64,000 nt of DNA, from positions 135,384,960-135,448,959 of the forward strand of contig CP136062.1 in assembly GCA_032622095.1 (NCBI GenBank), in the 5' to 3' direction. The position numbers were made by a program, and so were the translations under genes. Every line of letters begins with the position of its first letter. Within the stretch, counting starts at the first letter, position 1. Source of the DNA: Siphonodentalium dalli (taxonomy: Eukaryota; Mollusca; Scaphopoda; Gadilida; Siphonodentaliidae). Below the pieces are notes generated by a model that saw only the letters and a program-made list of their open reading frames with translations, was not told where the DNA came from and made no database searches. Positions 12,714-24,002 of the stretch are shown piece by piece.

Positions 12714-13308
12714 TCTATTATATATTTTGGAAGATCTGTGTATGTGTTTGTGTGTGTGTGTGTGTAATCGATTAACTCGAAAGCGGCCCACCCGATTTCG
12801 ATGAAACTTGGTATTTTCGGCCGGGGACGAACATAGGCATATTAATTTGTCCGTGCGACGTCACCTTGACCTTGACATCGGGTCATTTCAAGGTCAAACG
12901 CCCGAATATCACGGGATTTCGATGAAACTTGGTATGTGGGGGTACTTTCTTATGGCGAGTCTCATAAGCATATTCATTTGCCCGTGCGACGTGACCTTGA
13001 AATCGGGTAACTTCAAGGTCAAATCGCCAATTTTGATGGGATTTCGACGAAATTTGATACGTGGGGTTACTTTTGTCCACTGATTGTTTTGGACGGGTCC
13101 AATCGTGACCCCGACCAGACCTTGACCTTAAAAATGATCAATTCAAGGTCAAATCTGGTAAAACCGGATGGATTTCGACGGGCACGTTTGTCGGGTACTT
13201 TTGTCGGGCAGTGTTTTTGGACTGGTCAAATCGTGACCCCACTTGACCTTGACCTTCAAAATGGACAATTCAAGGTCAAATCCCGGACGAAGTCGGGTCA
13301 CCTTCTAG
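12714..13308 (+). mobile_element. Helitron-like element, copy 2
   Basis: It starts TCTATTATATATTTTGGAAG directly at the CTAG of copy 1, has a TG microsatellite at about 12741-12765, then two ~120-bp subrepeats (each with GATTTCGATGAAACTTGG and divergent TGACCTTGA motifs). It ends with the hairpin CCCGGACGAAGTCGGG (13282-13297) and CTAG (13305-13308). The abutting ends put it head to tail with its neighbours. Open frames in it are by-products of the repeats. Confidence 0.7.
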
Positions 13309-14655
13309 TCTATTATATATTTTGGAAGATCTGTCTGTGTGTGTGTGTGTGTCTGTGTGTATGTCTGTTCGCGATGGACTCGAAAACGACCTAACCGATT
13401 TCGATGAAACTTGGTACGTGGGGGTATTTTCGGCCGGGGAGTGACATGGGCCTATTAATTTGCCCGTGTGACGTGACCTTGACCTTGAAATCGGGTCATT
13501 TCAAGGTCAATCGCCCGAATATCACGGGATTTCGATGAAAATTAGTGTCTAGGGATACTTTCGTATGGGGAGTCTCATAAGCCTATTCATTTGCCCGTGC
13601 GAATTTTGATGGGATTTCCACGAAAGTTGTTACATAGGGTTACTTTTGTCCACTGGGTGTTTTGGACGGGTCGAATCGTGACCCCGACCTGTCGGGTACT
13701 TTTGTTCGGGCAGTGTTTTGGACGGGTCAAATCGTGACCCCACCTGACCTTGATCTTCAAAATGGACAATTCAAGGTCAAAGCCCGGACGAAGTCGGGTC
13801 ACCTTCTAGTCTATATATTTTGGAAGATATGTCTGTGTGTGTGTGTCTCTGTGTCTGTCTGTTCGCGATGGACTCGAAAACGGCCGAGCCGATTTCGATG
13901 AAACTTGGTATGTGGGGGTGGTTTCGGCCGCGGAGTGACATGGGCCTATTGATTTGCCCATGCGACGTGACCTTGACCTTGAAATCGGGTCATTTCAAGG
14001 TCAAACGCCAGAATATCACGGGATTTCGATGAAACTTGGTATGTGGGATACTTTCGACCGGGGAGTGGCATAGGCCTATTAATATGCCCATGTGACGTGA
14101 CCTTGACCTTGAAATCGGGTCATTTCAAGGTCAAACGCCCGAATATCACGGGATTTCGATGAAACTTGGTATGTGGGGGTACTTTCGGCCGGGGAGTGGC
14201 ATGGGCCTATTAATTTGCCCGTGCGACGCGACCTTGACCTTGAATCGGGTCACTTCAAGGTCAAACGCCCGAATATCACGGGATTTCGATGAAAATTGTT
14301 GTCTAGGGATACTTTCGTATGGGGAGTCTCATAAGCCTATTCATTTGCCCGTGCGACGTGACCTTGACATTGAAATCGGGTCAATTCATGGTCAAATCGC
14401 GAATTTTGATGGGATTTCCACGAAAGTTTATACATAGGGTTACTTTTGTCCACTGGGTGTTTTGGACGGGTCGAGTCATGACCCCGACCTGACCTTGCCC
14501 TTCAAAATCATCAATTCGAGGTCAAATTGGGTAAAACCGGATGGATTTCGACGGGCACGTTTGTCGGGTACTTTTGTCCGGGCAGTGTTTTGGACTGGTC
14601 AAATCGTTACCCCACTTGACCTTGACCTTCAAATGGACAATTCAAGGTCAAAGCC
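12860..14655. promoter_or_regulatory. dense ERR/NR5A-type half-site cluster
   Basis: By eye I count roughly ten TCAAGGTCA and about thirteen TGACCTTGA occurrences in under 2 kb, usually as TGACCTTGACCTTGA followed about 11 bp later by TTCAAGGTCA in inverted orientation. TCAAGGTCA is the established extended half-site of the nuclear receptors ERR and NR5A (SF-1/FTZ-F1). Each lies in the Helitron subrepeats, so the cluster grew with them. Whether receptors bind there is not shown. Confidence 0.5.
13309..13809 (+). mobile_element. Helitron-like element, copy 3
   Basis: Same 5' end, TG-rich tract and 3' hairpin-CTAG as copy 2, but shorter: one internal section (around 13,610-13,690) is deleted relative to copies 2 and 4. 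It is joined without a spacer on both sides. Confidence 0.7.
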
Positions 14656-14680
14656 CGGACGAAATCAGGTCACCTTCTAG
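13810..14680 (+). mobile_element. Helitron-like element, copy 4 (expanded)
   Basis: The longest copy. Its internal unit starting GATTTCGATG recurs at 13891, 14022, 14152 and 14282, a ~130-bp period, so subrepeats were amplified inside the element. It ends CCCGGACGAAATCAGG...CTAG at 14677-14680, followed by host T, which completes the A-to-T insertion pattern of the whole array. Confidence 0.7.
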
Positions 14681-16099
14681 TATATATATATATATAAACT
14701 GGATTTGTTGATACCTAAAACGGTGAAATTTTAAAGATTTGGTATGCTATTAAACAATAGAACGTGTATTTATATATTATATTGAATCAAGCGTCCAGTC
14801 ATTATACTGGGGACACGTTGATTCGTGTGTGACTGTTGAGTTCAGGCTGATCAAAACAACATTCATACATCGGTGATGACTTAAGCATGATAGCACTCTG
14901 AATGACAGCATCTCAATCCATCAGACTGATTGTGCATGTAGAATGTCCCGACAGTCAGCCTTATGATTCTTATCTTGAAATACCGAGCAATATCCCAGGG
15001 GAACTTATTTTGAGGTGTTCATATATAATAAGTACATTATGAGTCACTGATGTAGCAGGTGGCCTTTTGAAATGTGACGGAGAATCAATGGAATGAGAAA
15101 TCATTGGTCTTGATCTTCAATCTTCTTGGCGATTCGTGTGTAGATTTTTTAGAATACTTGTGGAAGCCGATTGTTTACTGTATAGTGCAGAACATGCATG
15201 TGTACTCCGAATTTTGAAGTATTTGACACGAACACTAAGTGTATGCCTTGTGAATTATGACTGGACGACTTTGTTCGTGTCGTGACGCCAAATGGCAGCT
15301 GACTCAGCGTGTTATCTATTTGTGTCACAACTCTGCACATTGCCACGTTATTGGTTAAAACTGAAAACCAAAAATGAAGACATTCGTTTGGCGGAAGTCG
15401 AATACTTGTCATTTATGCAGACATTAGTATTAGTAAGTTTGCGATAATAAAATAAAGCTAATGTGGTACCGACAGTAACGGAAGTCGCCATGGTTACGGA
15501 CCGGTGCATATATCAAAATACAACTCCTCCTCTTGAATCAGACCAAATTCTCAACTTCGGTAAATACCATTTGACACACACACCCCCTATTTTTGGAAAT
15601 GCTGCAATGCAATTTAATATTTAAGTTAACTTGTCGGAGAATATTCCTTACTTGCTCTAAAACACCACAGTTACAAGAGGTATTGATTGGAAATTTTAAA
15701 TATCATAAAACAAACTATTTCCCATTATGAAATTCCAACTGCTGTTAATTCATGCGTCAAATTCCTAAATGATATGTTTATCTATCCTGTCCCACCTCTG
15801 TCACCACGTCGCAGTCCCTTCTGTCATTGTCTGAGATTCAGTGCGAAGAGGTGCCTACTGACACTCTCATATTTATACTGGACGACGATACGCTGGAATA
15901 AAACGACACCCTGGTTCGCCGACATCTCAACCCCGATTGACAACAAGTTGTCAGGTAATTCCACTTCGCGTTCTAATGCAAAAACTTGGTGCGCCAGGAA
16001 TATGATATAAACGATGCTTGGATTGTTTCTTCCCTGTCATGCTAGTGTCTTCGTCTTTATTCTGTGATTCTTCGTTTAATTAGAAAACGAACCACGCTC
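14681..16099. other. intergenic DNA, nothing recognised
   Basis: A short TA microsatellite (14681-14695) follows the Helitron array. The rest has no recognised gene. The 107-codon frame at 15687-16010 has no domain features and overlaps the start of a dispersed repeat. Confidence 0.5.
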
Positions 16100-16385
16100 C
16101 TTTACTCTTAACGTCGCGTGAGTGGAATTGATCCGGTTCTACGTCGGCTCGCACCGATAACACGGGTAATTACGTTTTCTCATCCCAACATGAAACCCCT
16201 TCACAAGTAATTACTGCGGAAGATTGTTTTTTGATTGGAATGACAATTTCACCTCCGTATATCGGGTATACACCGGGTTATATCAGGAATCTTAAGGATT
16301 CTGATATGAGGTTATAGTACAAAACGATGACACACATCTAGTTATATATACCTCTGTGTGTATATATTATAAAATTATTGATTGA
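16100..16385. repeat. dispersed repeat, copy A
   Basis: This block (CTTAACGTCGCGTGAG... then GGTAATTACG... CACCTCCGTATAT... GGTTATATCAGG) recurs in diverged form at 19740-19985, and its first part near 20810-20870. It is followed by a CCAGAGCCCAGT block that also recurs near 20332. This suggests one larger interspersed element with several decayed copies. No class can be assigned. Confidence 0.55.
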
Positions 16386-16650
16386 CCAGAGCCCAGTTGT
16401 CTTTTTTATTACCATGCACCTATCACCAGAAATATTCAAAGCATCAAAGTGTCAATTTTTTCGCAGATGGGCAACATATAAATTCAGAAGACAAGCGCAC
16501 TAACATGCATGTACACTGAAAAAACAGAGTCCGGTTGTCTTTTTATTCCCACATATAACCAGAAATGTTCGAAGCATTTTTGGTAAGTGTCAATTTTTCG
16601 CAGATGGGCAACATATAACATTCAGAAGTCAAGCACACTAACATGCATGA
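16386..16650. repeat. ~135-bp tandem duplication
   Basis: Two diverged direct copies (about 16386-16515 and 16525-16650) share TTTTTCGCAGATGGGCAACA and ACTAACATGCATG. A third, more diverged relative lies at 20332-20460. Confidence 0.7.
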
Positions 16651-17936
16651 ACTAACAAGATATGGAGGCTTGCTCAACAAGTTCTTTTGAACGAGTACAT
16701 TTGAAATTTTGTAAGATTATTCTAAACCTGAAAAAGTCAACTCCAACATATTTGGTTTATGGCGAAACAGGTAGAAGAAGACCCCCATAGAAGTTACGTT
16801 CTAAAATAGCTAAAATTCTGGGTTTCACTTGTCACAAATACACATGGCAAAATGTCAAAATCGCTCTACACATTGCTGCACAATCATTACACCAAATATT
16901 CTTTTCACCGTGGATTTCCGCAATCAAAGGAATAACTTATTGTTGCGGCGTGTCTCATACTTGGGCGAACCAATATTCACTTATCAACACGATGTGCATT
17001 ATCAAGGTTGTCACAAGAAGTTTATACAAATCGATATATCGCTTTCCAAAAATGGCATGTTTTAATCCTTGATTAAGACAGAATTCACTTTCGAAAACTA
17101 TATCTAAATTCTAGTAATCAAAATAACTTATTCACTTATATATACAAACTCCAAGTATGTTAATACTAAACGAATACACGGTTAGCTGCATGCATACGAA
17201 CGACAGCATTCACGTGCATGTGATCAAGGCATGACGTTATCATTCATTCACCTTTTTGAGATCGCAAATCTGAATGCTGAGATGGATATTCAATTAATTT
17301 CAATTGAAATACATTCATAATAGATATGTACACAATATTTCGAATATGTTATGGATTCATATTTCAGATGACATTCGCAGTCCAATTGATCAGTCTCAGA
17401 TACACATAAAAATACTCGAAAACTCATCAAAACTCCTTAAGTGATACGCATATTTGCTGCACAGATGATCGGCGTTTGGTGACATCTTCATCTGCGGCGT
17501 TAACATCTGTCTGGGCCGACAGTGGTCCATCCATATCGCGCGGATATTGAGAACGACACTGATTTTTTAAATTATGTTCAATCCTATATGCTTCATTGAC
17601 AGATTCAACTATATACCGGCATTTGTTTTGGCGAAGTCCAGGAACTATACTAGTGGGTGGATGTTCTCGAAAATTTTAGGTGAGCAAAAGCAAAAACACT
17701 ATTGAAAGAATTCGCCAAAACATATTAAATGGTTTGATCTGGGAAAACTGATTGACAGCGGGTGGATAAATATTCCTGCTCTATGTGGACGTACACATGC
17801 GTTGTTCGTTGTCTGTTATACGATGAGAAACAAACATATCCCCATATCATATACGTGAAAATGACTTTCCCATTTTCTCGGTTTTGGCGATACCCTGGGG
17901 TTTGGCGATACCATGCACGTACACGGGGGGGGGGGA
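16651..17936. other. intergenic DNA, nothing recognised
   Basis: AT-rich, with a G11 run near 17927-17937. Frames here are short and overlap on opposite strands without domain character. Confidence 0.5.
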
Positions 17937-18151
17937 CCATGACGGCAGTTGCGTTGTTGCAGCATTAGTTATTTCATGAAGGGAGCTGCGTTGGTGCAGC
18001 ATTAAATATTTGATGATGGGAGCTGCGTTGGTGCAGCATTAACTCTTTCATGACGGGAGCTGCGTTGGTGCAGCATTAATTATTTGATGATGGGAGCCCG
18101 CGTTGGTGCAGCATTAACTATTTCATGGCGGGAGCTGCGCTGGTGCAGTGT
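17937..18151. repeat. 38-bp minisatellite, ~6 copies
   Basis: The core GGAGCTGCGTTGGTGCAGCA is repeated about six times with spacers alternating between TATTTCATG and TATTTGATG forms. Each core contains a small inverted pair (GCTGC/GCAGC). Confidence 0.85.
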
Positions 18152-19739
18152 GTACAGTCTTGGTAAATTGAATTGCTATTAAGTAGCATACGACTATCTG
18201 TTTTAAAGAAAACGTGGACAATGATCAAAGAGATTCAAACTTCCATAGCCACCTGTTCTCCAGGTTAAATCAGGTAGCTTCCACATCACATGGCGGCAGC
18301 CTGTAAACTGCCATAACATATTGTCTATTCTTAGTTGTCAAACTCGTGTCACGTCCTGATGACACCATTAATATGAATATTATTAATTAACTAATTAAGT
18401 TAACCATCGTCCATCCGCATTGGACACGCGTGGTAGGTATTGTTTTATGTGTTCCGGTGTTTCCGTACCATGTACATTGGCTGGGAGAATACATAAGTAC
18501 ATAAAAACGTGATCAAAGTAGAACATCTATTATATCAATATTATCAATATATTTCAAACGGCCAACTTCGTGCTAAACTATACAAGAGATAAACTAGTTC
18601 ACCTCCAAGCACTATATTCGTTCCTATTCTCCTGATATTGCAGAATATTGCTTTTCTGACGTACTGACAATCCTGTATGCAAGGGTCTATCCTTCCCCCT
18701 TGACCTGGCAATTCTTCAAGGATTGTCCACTTATAAATGGACAATCGGTACCTAAAATGGTCATTAATAAATGGACAATCCAACCACGCGTGGCACGCGA
18801 GCTTGGGATTGTCCACTAAATGAAGACATGTTTTATGTTTTGCTAATCCTGCACGTGAGCTTCATATTTAATATGAAGGGCAATAACCCTAAATAACGGT
18901 GATTTGTATGAGAAGAAGTGTTTTTGACGAAATAACGTAGATATTGAAGAAGAGTTGTTGACGAAATAACGGAAATATTCGAAGAAGTGTTTTTAAAGAG
19001 CAAAAAAAAACAAAAAACATCGGATGTTTGAATTTGGGGAGTTCGAGTTGGACATTTTTGCTGGAAACCCTCTCTAAATATAGAAAACCAAAGCCTAATA
19101 CCGAGGCGGTGGCAGAGTCAGACTGGTGCACTCTGGTTTTCGAAATTATCATTCGACCATGCATGCATTATCGAGCCCTCGATATTACTTGCTATTTTCA
19201 TGTTCACTGACCCCTATGACACACCTCACGGGTGTGCGATTTTTATTGTGGATTGGCACGGTCCTCTAAAATGTTGTTTGTGTTTTTAAAGATGAATTTT
19301 GACATAATTCGTAAAATCGACGACAAATTCAAAAAGTCAGCTCCAGGAAGCCCACTATATATAGACTATTTTCGTTAGAATAAACTAGTGAAAGAACAGA
19401 TGCCGAGCTTGATCGCATATTATCATCATGGTTGTCATAGAATGAAATTTATTTATTTTTTCTTAGAAATTTCAAGAATTTTTCAGAAATATGATCGCGG
19501 AAATCGTACCACAACCACGACGAATTTTTATTGTTATAAATCGTCGTTGAATCTCGGTTTTAATTTGCAAGTATTTCGATTTTGTGCAATTTTTTAGTCA
19601 ATCATCTACAAATTTATTTCATAGTAGTCAGTCCAGAATAAAAGATCGCACACCAATGCCGCGTGTGCCCAACGTTGATTTACAACATAGAACATGATTT
19701 TCTCGAGGGCTCGAAAGTGCAGGGTATCTGGAAAAAAAA
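18152..19739. other. intergenic DNA, nothing recognised
   Basis: Contains short direct repeats (AAATGGACAATC at about 18735 and 18769) and a tandem ACGAAATAACG motif near 18930-18975. No gene was recognised. Confidence 0.45.
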
Positions 19740-20555
19740 AACTAGAGGCTTTCTGAGAATCTCTTACCGACCTATCGTAGAGCTTGCGGTTCCAGATTGA
19801 ATCACACCGATCACACTGGTAATTACGTGTTCGCATCCCAACCTGAAACTCTTTCACAAGTCATTAATGCGGAACATTGTTATTTTTTATTCTAATGACA
19901 ATTTTCCCCTCCGTATATATATCGGGTCCACAGCTGGTTATATCAGGGTGGATTTAATGCTCCCGATATGACGTCAGTTCAAAACGGTGATTCACTTGTG
20001 CCTATACCTCGGTATAAATATTCTCCATACATGTAGCTCTCGGTACTTTCGGTACTGCCTATATAGGATCTGAATTTTAGAAAATATACTATAGTAAAAT
20101 CTGTCATTTGAATAAACTTTGTATACACAAAAGGCGGGTCGAGATACCAAACAAAAGCATTTGTCATTATATTCAGATTACAGTTCATTGCTGACTTAAA
20201 TATTGTGATACTACGTTCCACTATAAAAAACCTAAATTTCCGAGAAAAAGTTATATTTTGTGTCAATGTCATTTGAGAACCAGCGATATATGGTATTTTA
20301 AGTATACAACACCAGATACAAGTATTGATTAACCAGAGCCCAGTATCTCTATAATGATCTACTGTCAGCAGAAATACGGAAGAATGCGACATGTAGCAAG
20401 TGGCAGTTTCCTTTTTCGCACGCAAATGGGCAGTAAGACACGCACACATACTAAAGTGATAAAAAAGTATAAAATCTGTTATAGCAGAACACAATTTGAA
20501 TACATTAAAGCCCTCAAATTCACGGTAAACTATCAGTGTTAGTCTATTTCAACTC
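19740..20555. repeat. dispersed repeat, copy B and relatives
   Basis: 19740-19985 aligns by eye to 16100-16330 (GGTAATTACG, CATCCCAAC, CACAAGT, CCTCCGTATATAT, GGTTATATCAGG in the same order). 20329-20460 aligns to 16381-16515. The 171-codon minus frame at 19979-20494 lies inside this block and looks like a chance frame. Confidence 0.5.
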
Positions 20556-22030
20556 GCCAGGATATAATAATTCCTCTCTCCTGATATTCCAAAATTGTTG
20601 TGCCGTTCGGGGGATATCGCAAGGGTAGTTCTGTCCCATGTACTATACACGGCGTATGTGGGAGACAGATCGGATTCCTCGTCAGATCGCACCGATCACA
20701 CGTGTTAGCACTATGAAATAATAGACACATGCATGTCCAGAAGTATCCTTTCTGTTGATATTCCAGATGTTCAGCCCTTCTCGTAATCCTGCCAGGGCTT
20801 TTCTGCCTCCGTTATTCTTAACGTCGTGTGAGCATAATTCGTCCAGTTCTGCTTGCACCTGGAATATCACTCAAATGCACATAGAAACCACCGCCCATCC
20901 CTTAAGCAACTGACAAATGTACCAGGATAATTAGATTAGCTTCCATTCAGGCGTGTGATCACAAACCTGGGGACATATAGGGATTCGACCTACCCCGGTT
21001 ACTTTGTCAGTCATGGGTGGCTTAAATATGCCTAATGCGACATTAGTCTTACCATACAACTGAGCCACCGGGAGCCTGTGACTTTTACAAAATATAGACG
21101 ATATGGATTTGTAGTCAGATCTGAGCTAAACTCGTAATTATATAGGTCACGTATAAATGTTCCACGGGGAAGGGATATCTTGAGTCAATGGATATTCCAT
21201 CTATGGGAAAATATATGTGATGAATACACTGTATACTGTATTGTATATAAACAAAACAAGTATTGACCCGTTATATTCCGGTCTATAGTTATGTTTTTGA
21301 AATAACTCTCACCAAATTATGTAGGCCTATACCTAGTTGTGGGGTTATACCGATCCATGTCCGTTAAAGATGACCAATCTATTAGTCAGATCTACTTTTA
21401 TTTCCGCGAGTACCGATACAAAGTCAGACTGGTCCTTGCCCAAATTGAACTAGCCGCCTGGTTCGTAATAATTTATGCTATATCATCATGTAGTGGAAAC
21501 CCACATCGGAAGTGGCTAATGGATCGGGTATTTAGGGGCGAAACGCTGACCCACCAGTGTGGGTATATTTCCAAGCAAAACGTCACGAAATCGTCTCCTT
21601 TTGTCGTTGTTGTTAGAGTTGGAGTATAGCAACACCACGATATTATCAGCCCAATGAGTTCGCTAATCAATCAGAATTAATTCAGTTACACACCTGATAT
21701 CGAAAGCAGGTGATTCCCTGATCAAATAGGTGTCTATTTCCACTGATCGTTGGGTTGATCACGCGACCAACGTCTGTCCAATCATCTGGATCAGAGGTTC
21801 TGCGCCAATCAACCGATTTATCGACAGGTGTGTTCAGTCTTAATTACACAGGCTAAGCTCTTCACAGATAATTCATCATAGGTATAACCTGATTTAAATC
21901 GTGGATTCACACCGCCATACCATGGCAAATCGGCCAGTTGCGCAATCTACGCACGCAATTGTCGTTGGAGCGGCTCAGTGTCGTGACATTTGCTCGAGTT
22001 TAAAGGAACCTATAATGTTCAGGCCTCAAC
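20556..22030. other. intergenic DNA, nothing recognised
   Basis: Includes a further fragment of the dispersed repeat near 20810-20870. No gene-like frame, tRNA or array was recognised. Confidence 0.45.
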
Positions 22031-22034
22031 TTAA

Positions 22035-22577
22035 ATGGGTAGTGTACGCCAATTTCAATAAATTCCCGATAATAACAACGATATAATATCGATAATATCA
22101 TAATATATAGAAAAATAAGTGATTTGAGTCGAAGATTCTGTAACCGTTCAGGTTAACAGGTTATCTTAAAATCAAAGTTAATAATTTGAAATTAATTTAA
22201 TTTATGGCTCGATCCATCGTAATTTCCGTGTACAAGACGTAATCAAATTAGTTGACGAAAAGTGGATTGGGCAAAGCATGGCACACGTGATAGTGTACAA
22301 AATTATGTTGATACGGGGCGTAAATTGAACTCAAGCCACTCAATGACTAGTGACCATACAATAACTTAAATGAGTATATGGACATTTATTTGAAAAATTT
22401 GCTTGAAAACGGTACCAAAATTAACCGACGACGACAGTTATATTTTCACATTCCGGCTAATCTGCCAACCGTAACATTACTTCGTACTCAACAGACTTTT
22501 AAATAATGGAAATATGGTTACCTTATTTTACGAAGCAGAGACTATAGAAACCAACAATATTTGAGTAGAGTATCCCT
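22035..22577. mobile_element. putative TTAA MITE, diverged
   Basis: The left end (ATGGGTAGTGTACGCCAATT after TTAA at 22031-22034), together with the following AATTTCAATAAATTCCCG, matches the terminal region of the element that ends at 25030. A right end of ...TATCCCT followed by TTAA is at 22577. The inverted repeat is imperfect, so the exact right limit is tentative. Confidence 0.5.
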
Positions 22578-22717
22578 TTAAATATATTAATTGATTATGT
22601 TGTAACATCCTGCACACTGGTTGACAGTAAGATATATACATATCATATATCAAAATGTTCGGCCAGATGTGAGGAATAATTAATCTAATTTAGCCACATC
22701 AATCTGTTTGACCTTAG

Positions 22718-23715
22718 ATGTTTGGGGGATACCCGTTTTCAGAAATAAGATCTGTGAAATCTTTGTATCCCAATGTCCCCTCTTCAGTAAGAAACAGTGT
22801 CTTTGATTGGTCAGAGAGTCGCACAACAAATCCCATGTTTACGCATAGAGCCTTCAACACAAGGACTGATGCCAGTAATTACCGCCCAATATCCCTTTTG
22901 TGTTGGGAAAATACTTGAAAAATTAGTCTTGAAAACTTTAACTCAACATTTTGAAACAAATCACCTGATATATAGCACCAATCTAGCTTCCTTCATGGAT
23001 ACAGCACTACATTCTCGCTATTAGAATTACACCATGACATATGCCGCTCTCTCGAAGGACATTTGCATACTTGTGCTGTATTTTGTGATGTTTCTAAAGC
23101 CTTCGAGAGAGTTTGGCACAGAGGTCTTCTCAAACTTAGGAGGTATACTGCATCCCCTTTCAGACCACTTTCATCGGGAGTCCCCCAGGGCTCCGTAATC
23201 GGCCGTTTTTTATTCATCATATACGTTAACGATATTCATCAAGATTTAGAATCCCTGACTACAGACTCTATTCTGATGGTACTTGTGTCACTACAGCTGA
23301 AACTGGCCCGACCCTTCTTGTTACAAAGGTCATTATTATTTGGGACTGTGCTCCCGATTCCCTTCTAAATACGCTTGACAAATTGCACTTAGATGCGGCT
23401 CGTATTGTATCGGGCTTAACTCGCTCATGTCCCATCACACATAGATTATTAACAGAAATGGGCTGGCAATCACTGCAAGATGGAAGAAAATTTCATAAAT
23501 TTAAAATGTTCAACCGAATCCAAGCTGGAAATGCTCCGAAATATTTGACAGATATATTACCTGCGCGCTACGTGGACAACACAAATTACCCTTCCCGATA
23601 TCCCTACCGTTTTAACTCTTTATCCCGAAAGACTGAATATTATAACAAATCATTCTTTCCTTCTATGATTATCCAGTGGAACAAATTTCTTGATGACCTC
23701 ATGAACTTGACATGA
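22718..23715 (+). pseudogene. decayed Jockey/CR1-type reverse transcriptase
   Basis: Pieces of a non-LTR retrotransposon polyprotein sit in order but in shifting frames: SNYRPISLL (RT block, near 22870), ILEKLV...HFETNHLI, FCDVSKAFERVWH (first catalytic Asp, near 23085-23115), SGVPQGSV and YVNDI (near 23175-23235). A jump to the C-terminal segment LDAARIVSGLTR...NRIQAGNAPKYL (about 23380-23715) follows. The Y/FADD catalytic block between YVNDI and the C-terminal part is missing, and several frameshifts are present, so it is dead. The endonuclease half is also absent, as expected of a 5'-truncated copy. Confidence 0.85.
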
Positions 23716-24002
23716 AGAGTGAAATAAAGAAAATAAAGACCATAAGAAGAATATAAACCAAAAGACTATAGAGCAAATACTAGTCGCGATGCATGTTATA
23801 CCGAAACCTCCTCCCTTCTACCTCGTCGGAAGCCGAGCGAGGAACATACTGCACCCTAAACTGCGAAACAGTCGTAGTAATCTTAATTTTGATAAATATA
23901 TTAATCAATTGCCGATTCGCCGAAATGTTGTTGTGGTGTACCCGAGGAAACAGCATACTACTTTTTCTTCGAATGCCCTTACTTTATTTATGAAAGACTT
24001 AA

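Noticed and set aside
12808-14680. Multiple 70-100-codon frames in the 12.8-14.7 kb block
   Set aside because: All derive from Helitron subrepeats and shift frame between copies.
15687-16010. 107-codon plus-strand frame, and an alternative frame with an acidic DTLIFILDDDTLE peptide
   Set aside because: The alternative frame is briefly reminiscent of a conserved protein, but stops follow at once and no neighbouring exons support it.
19979-20494. 171-codon minus-strand frame
   Set aside because: It lies across a dispersed repeat, has no recognised motif and no collinear copy keeps the frame.
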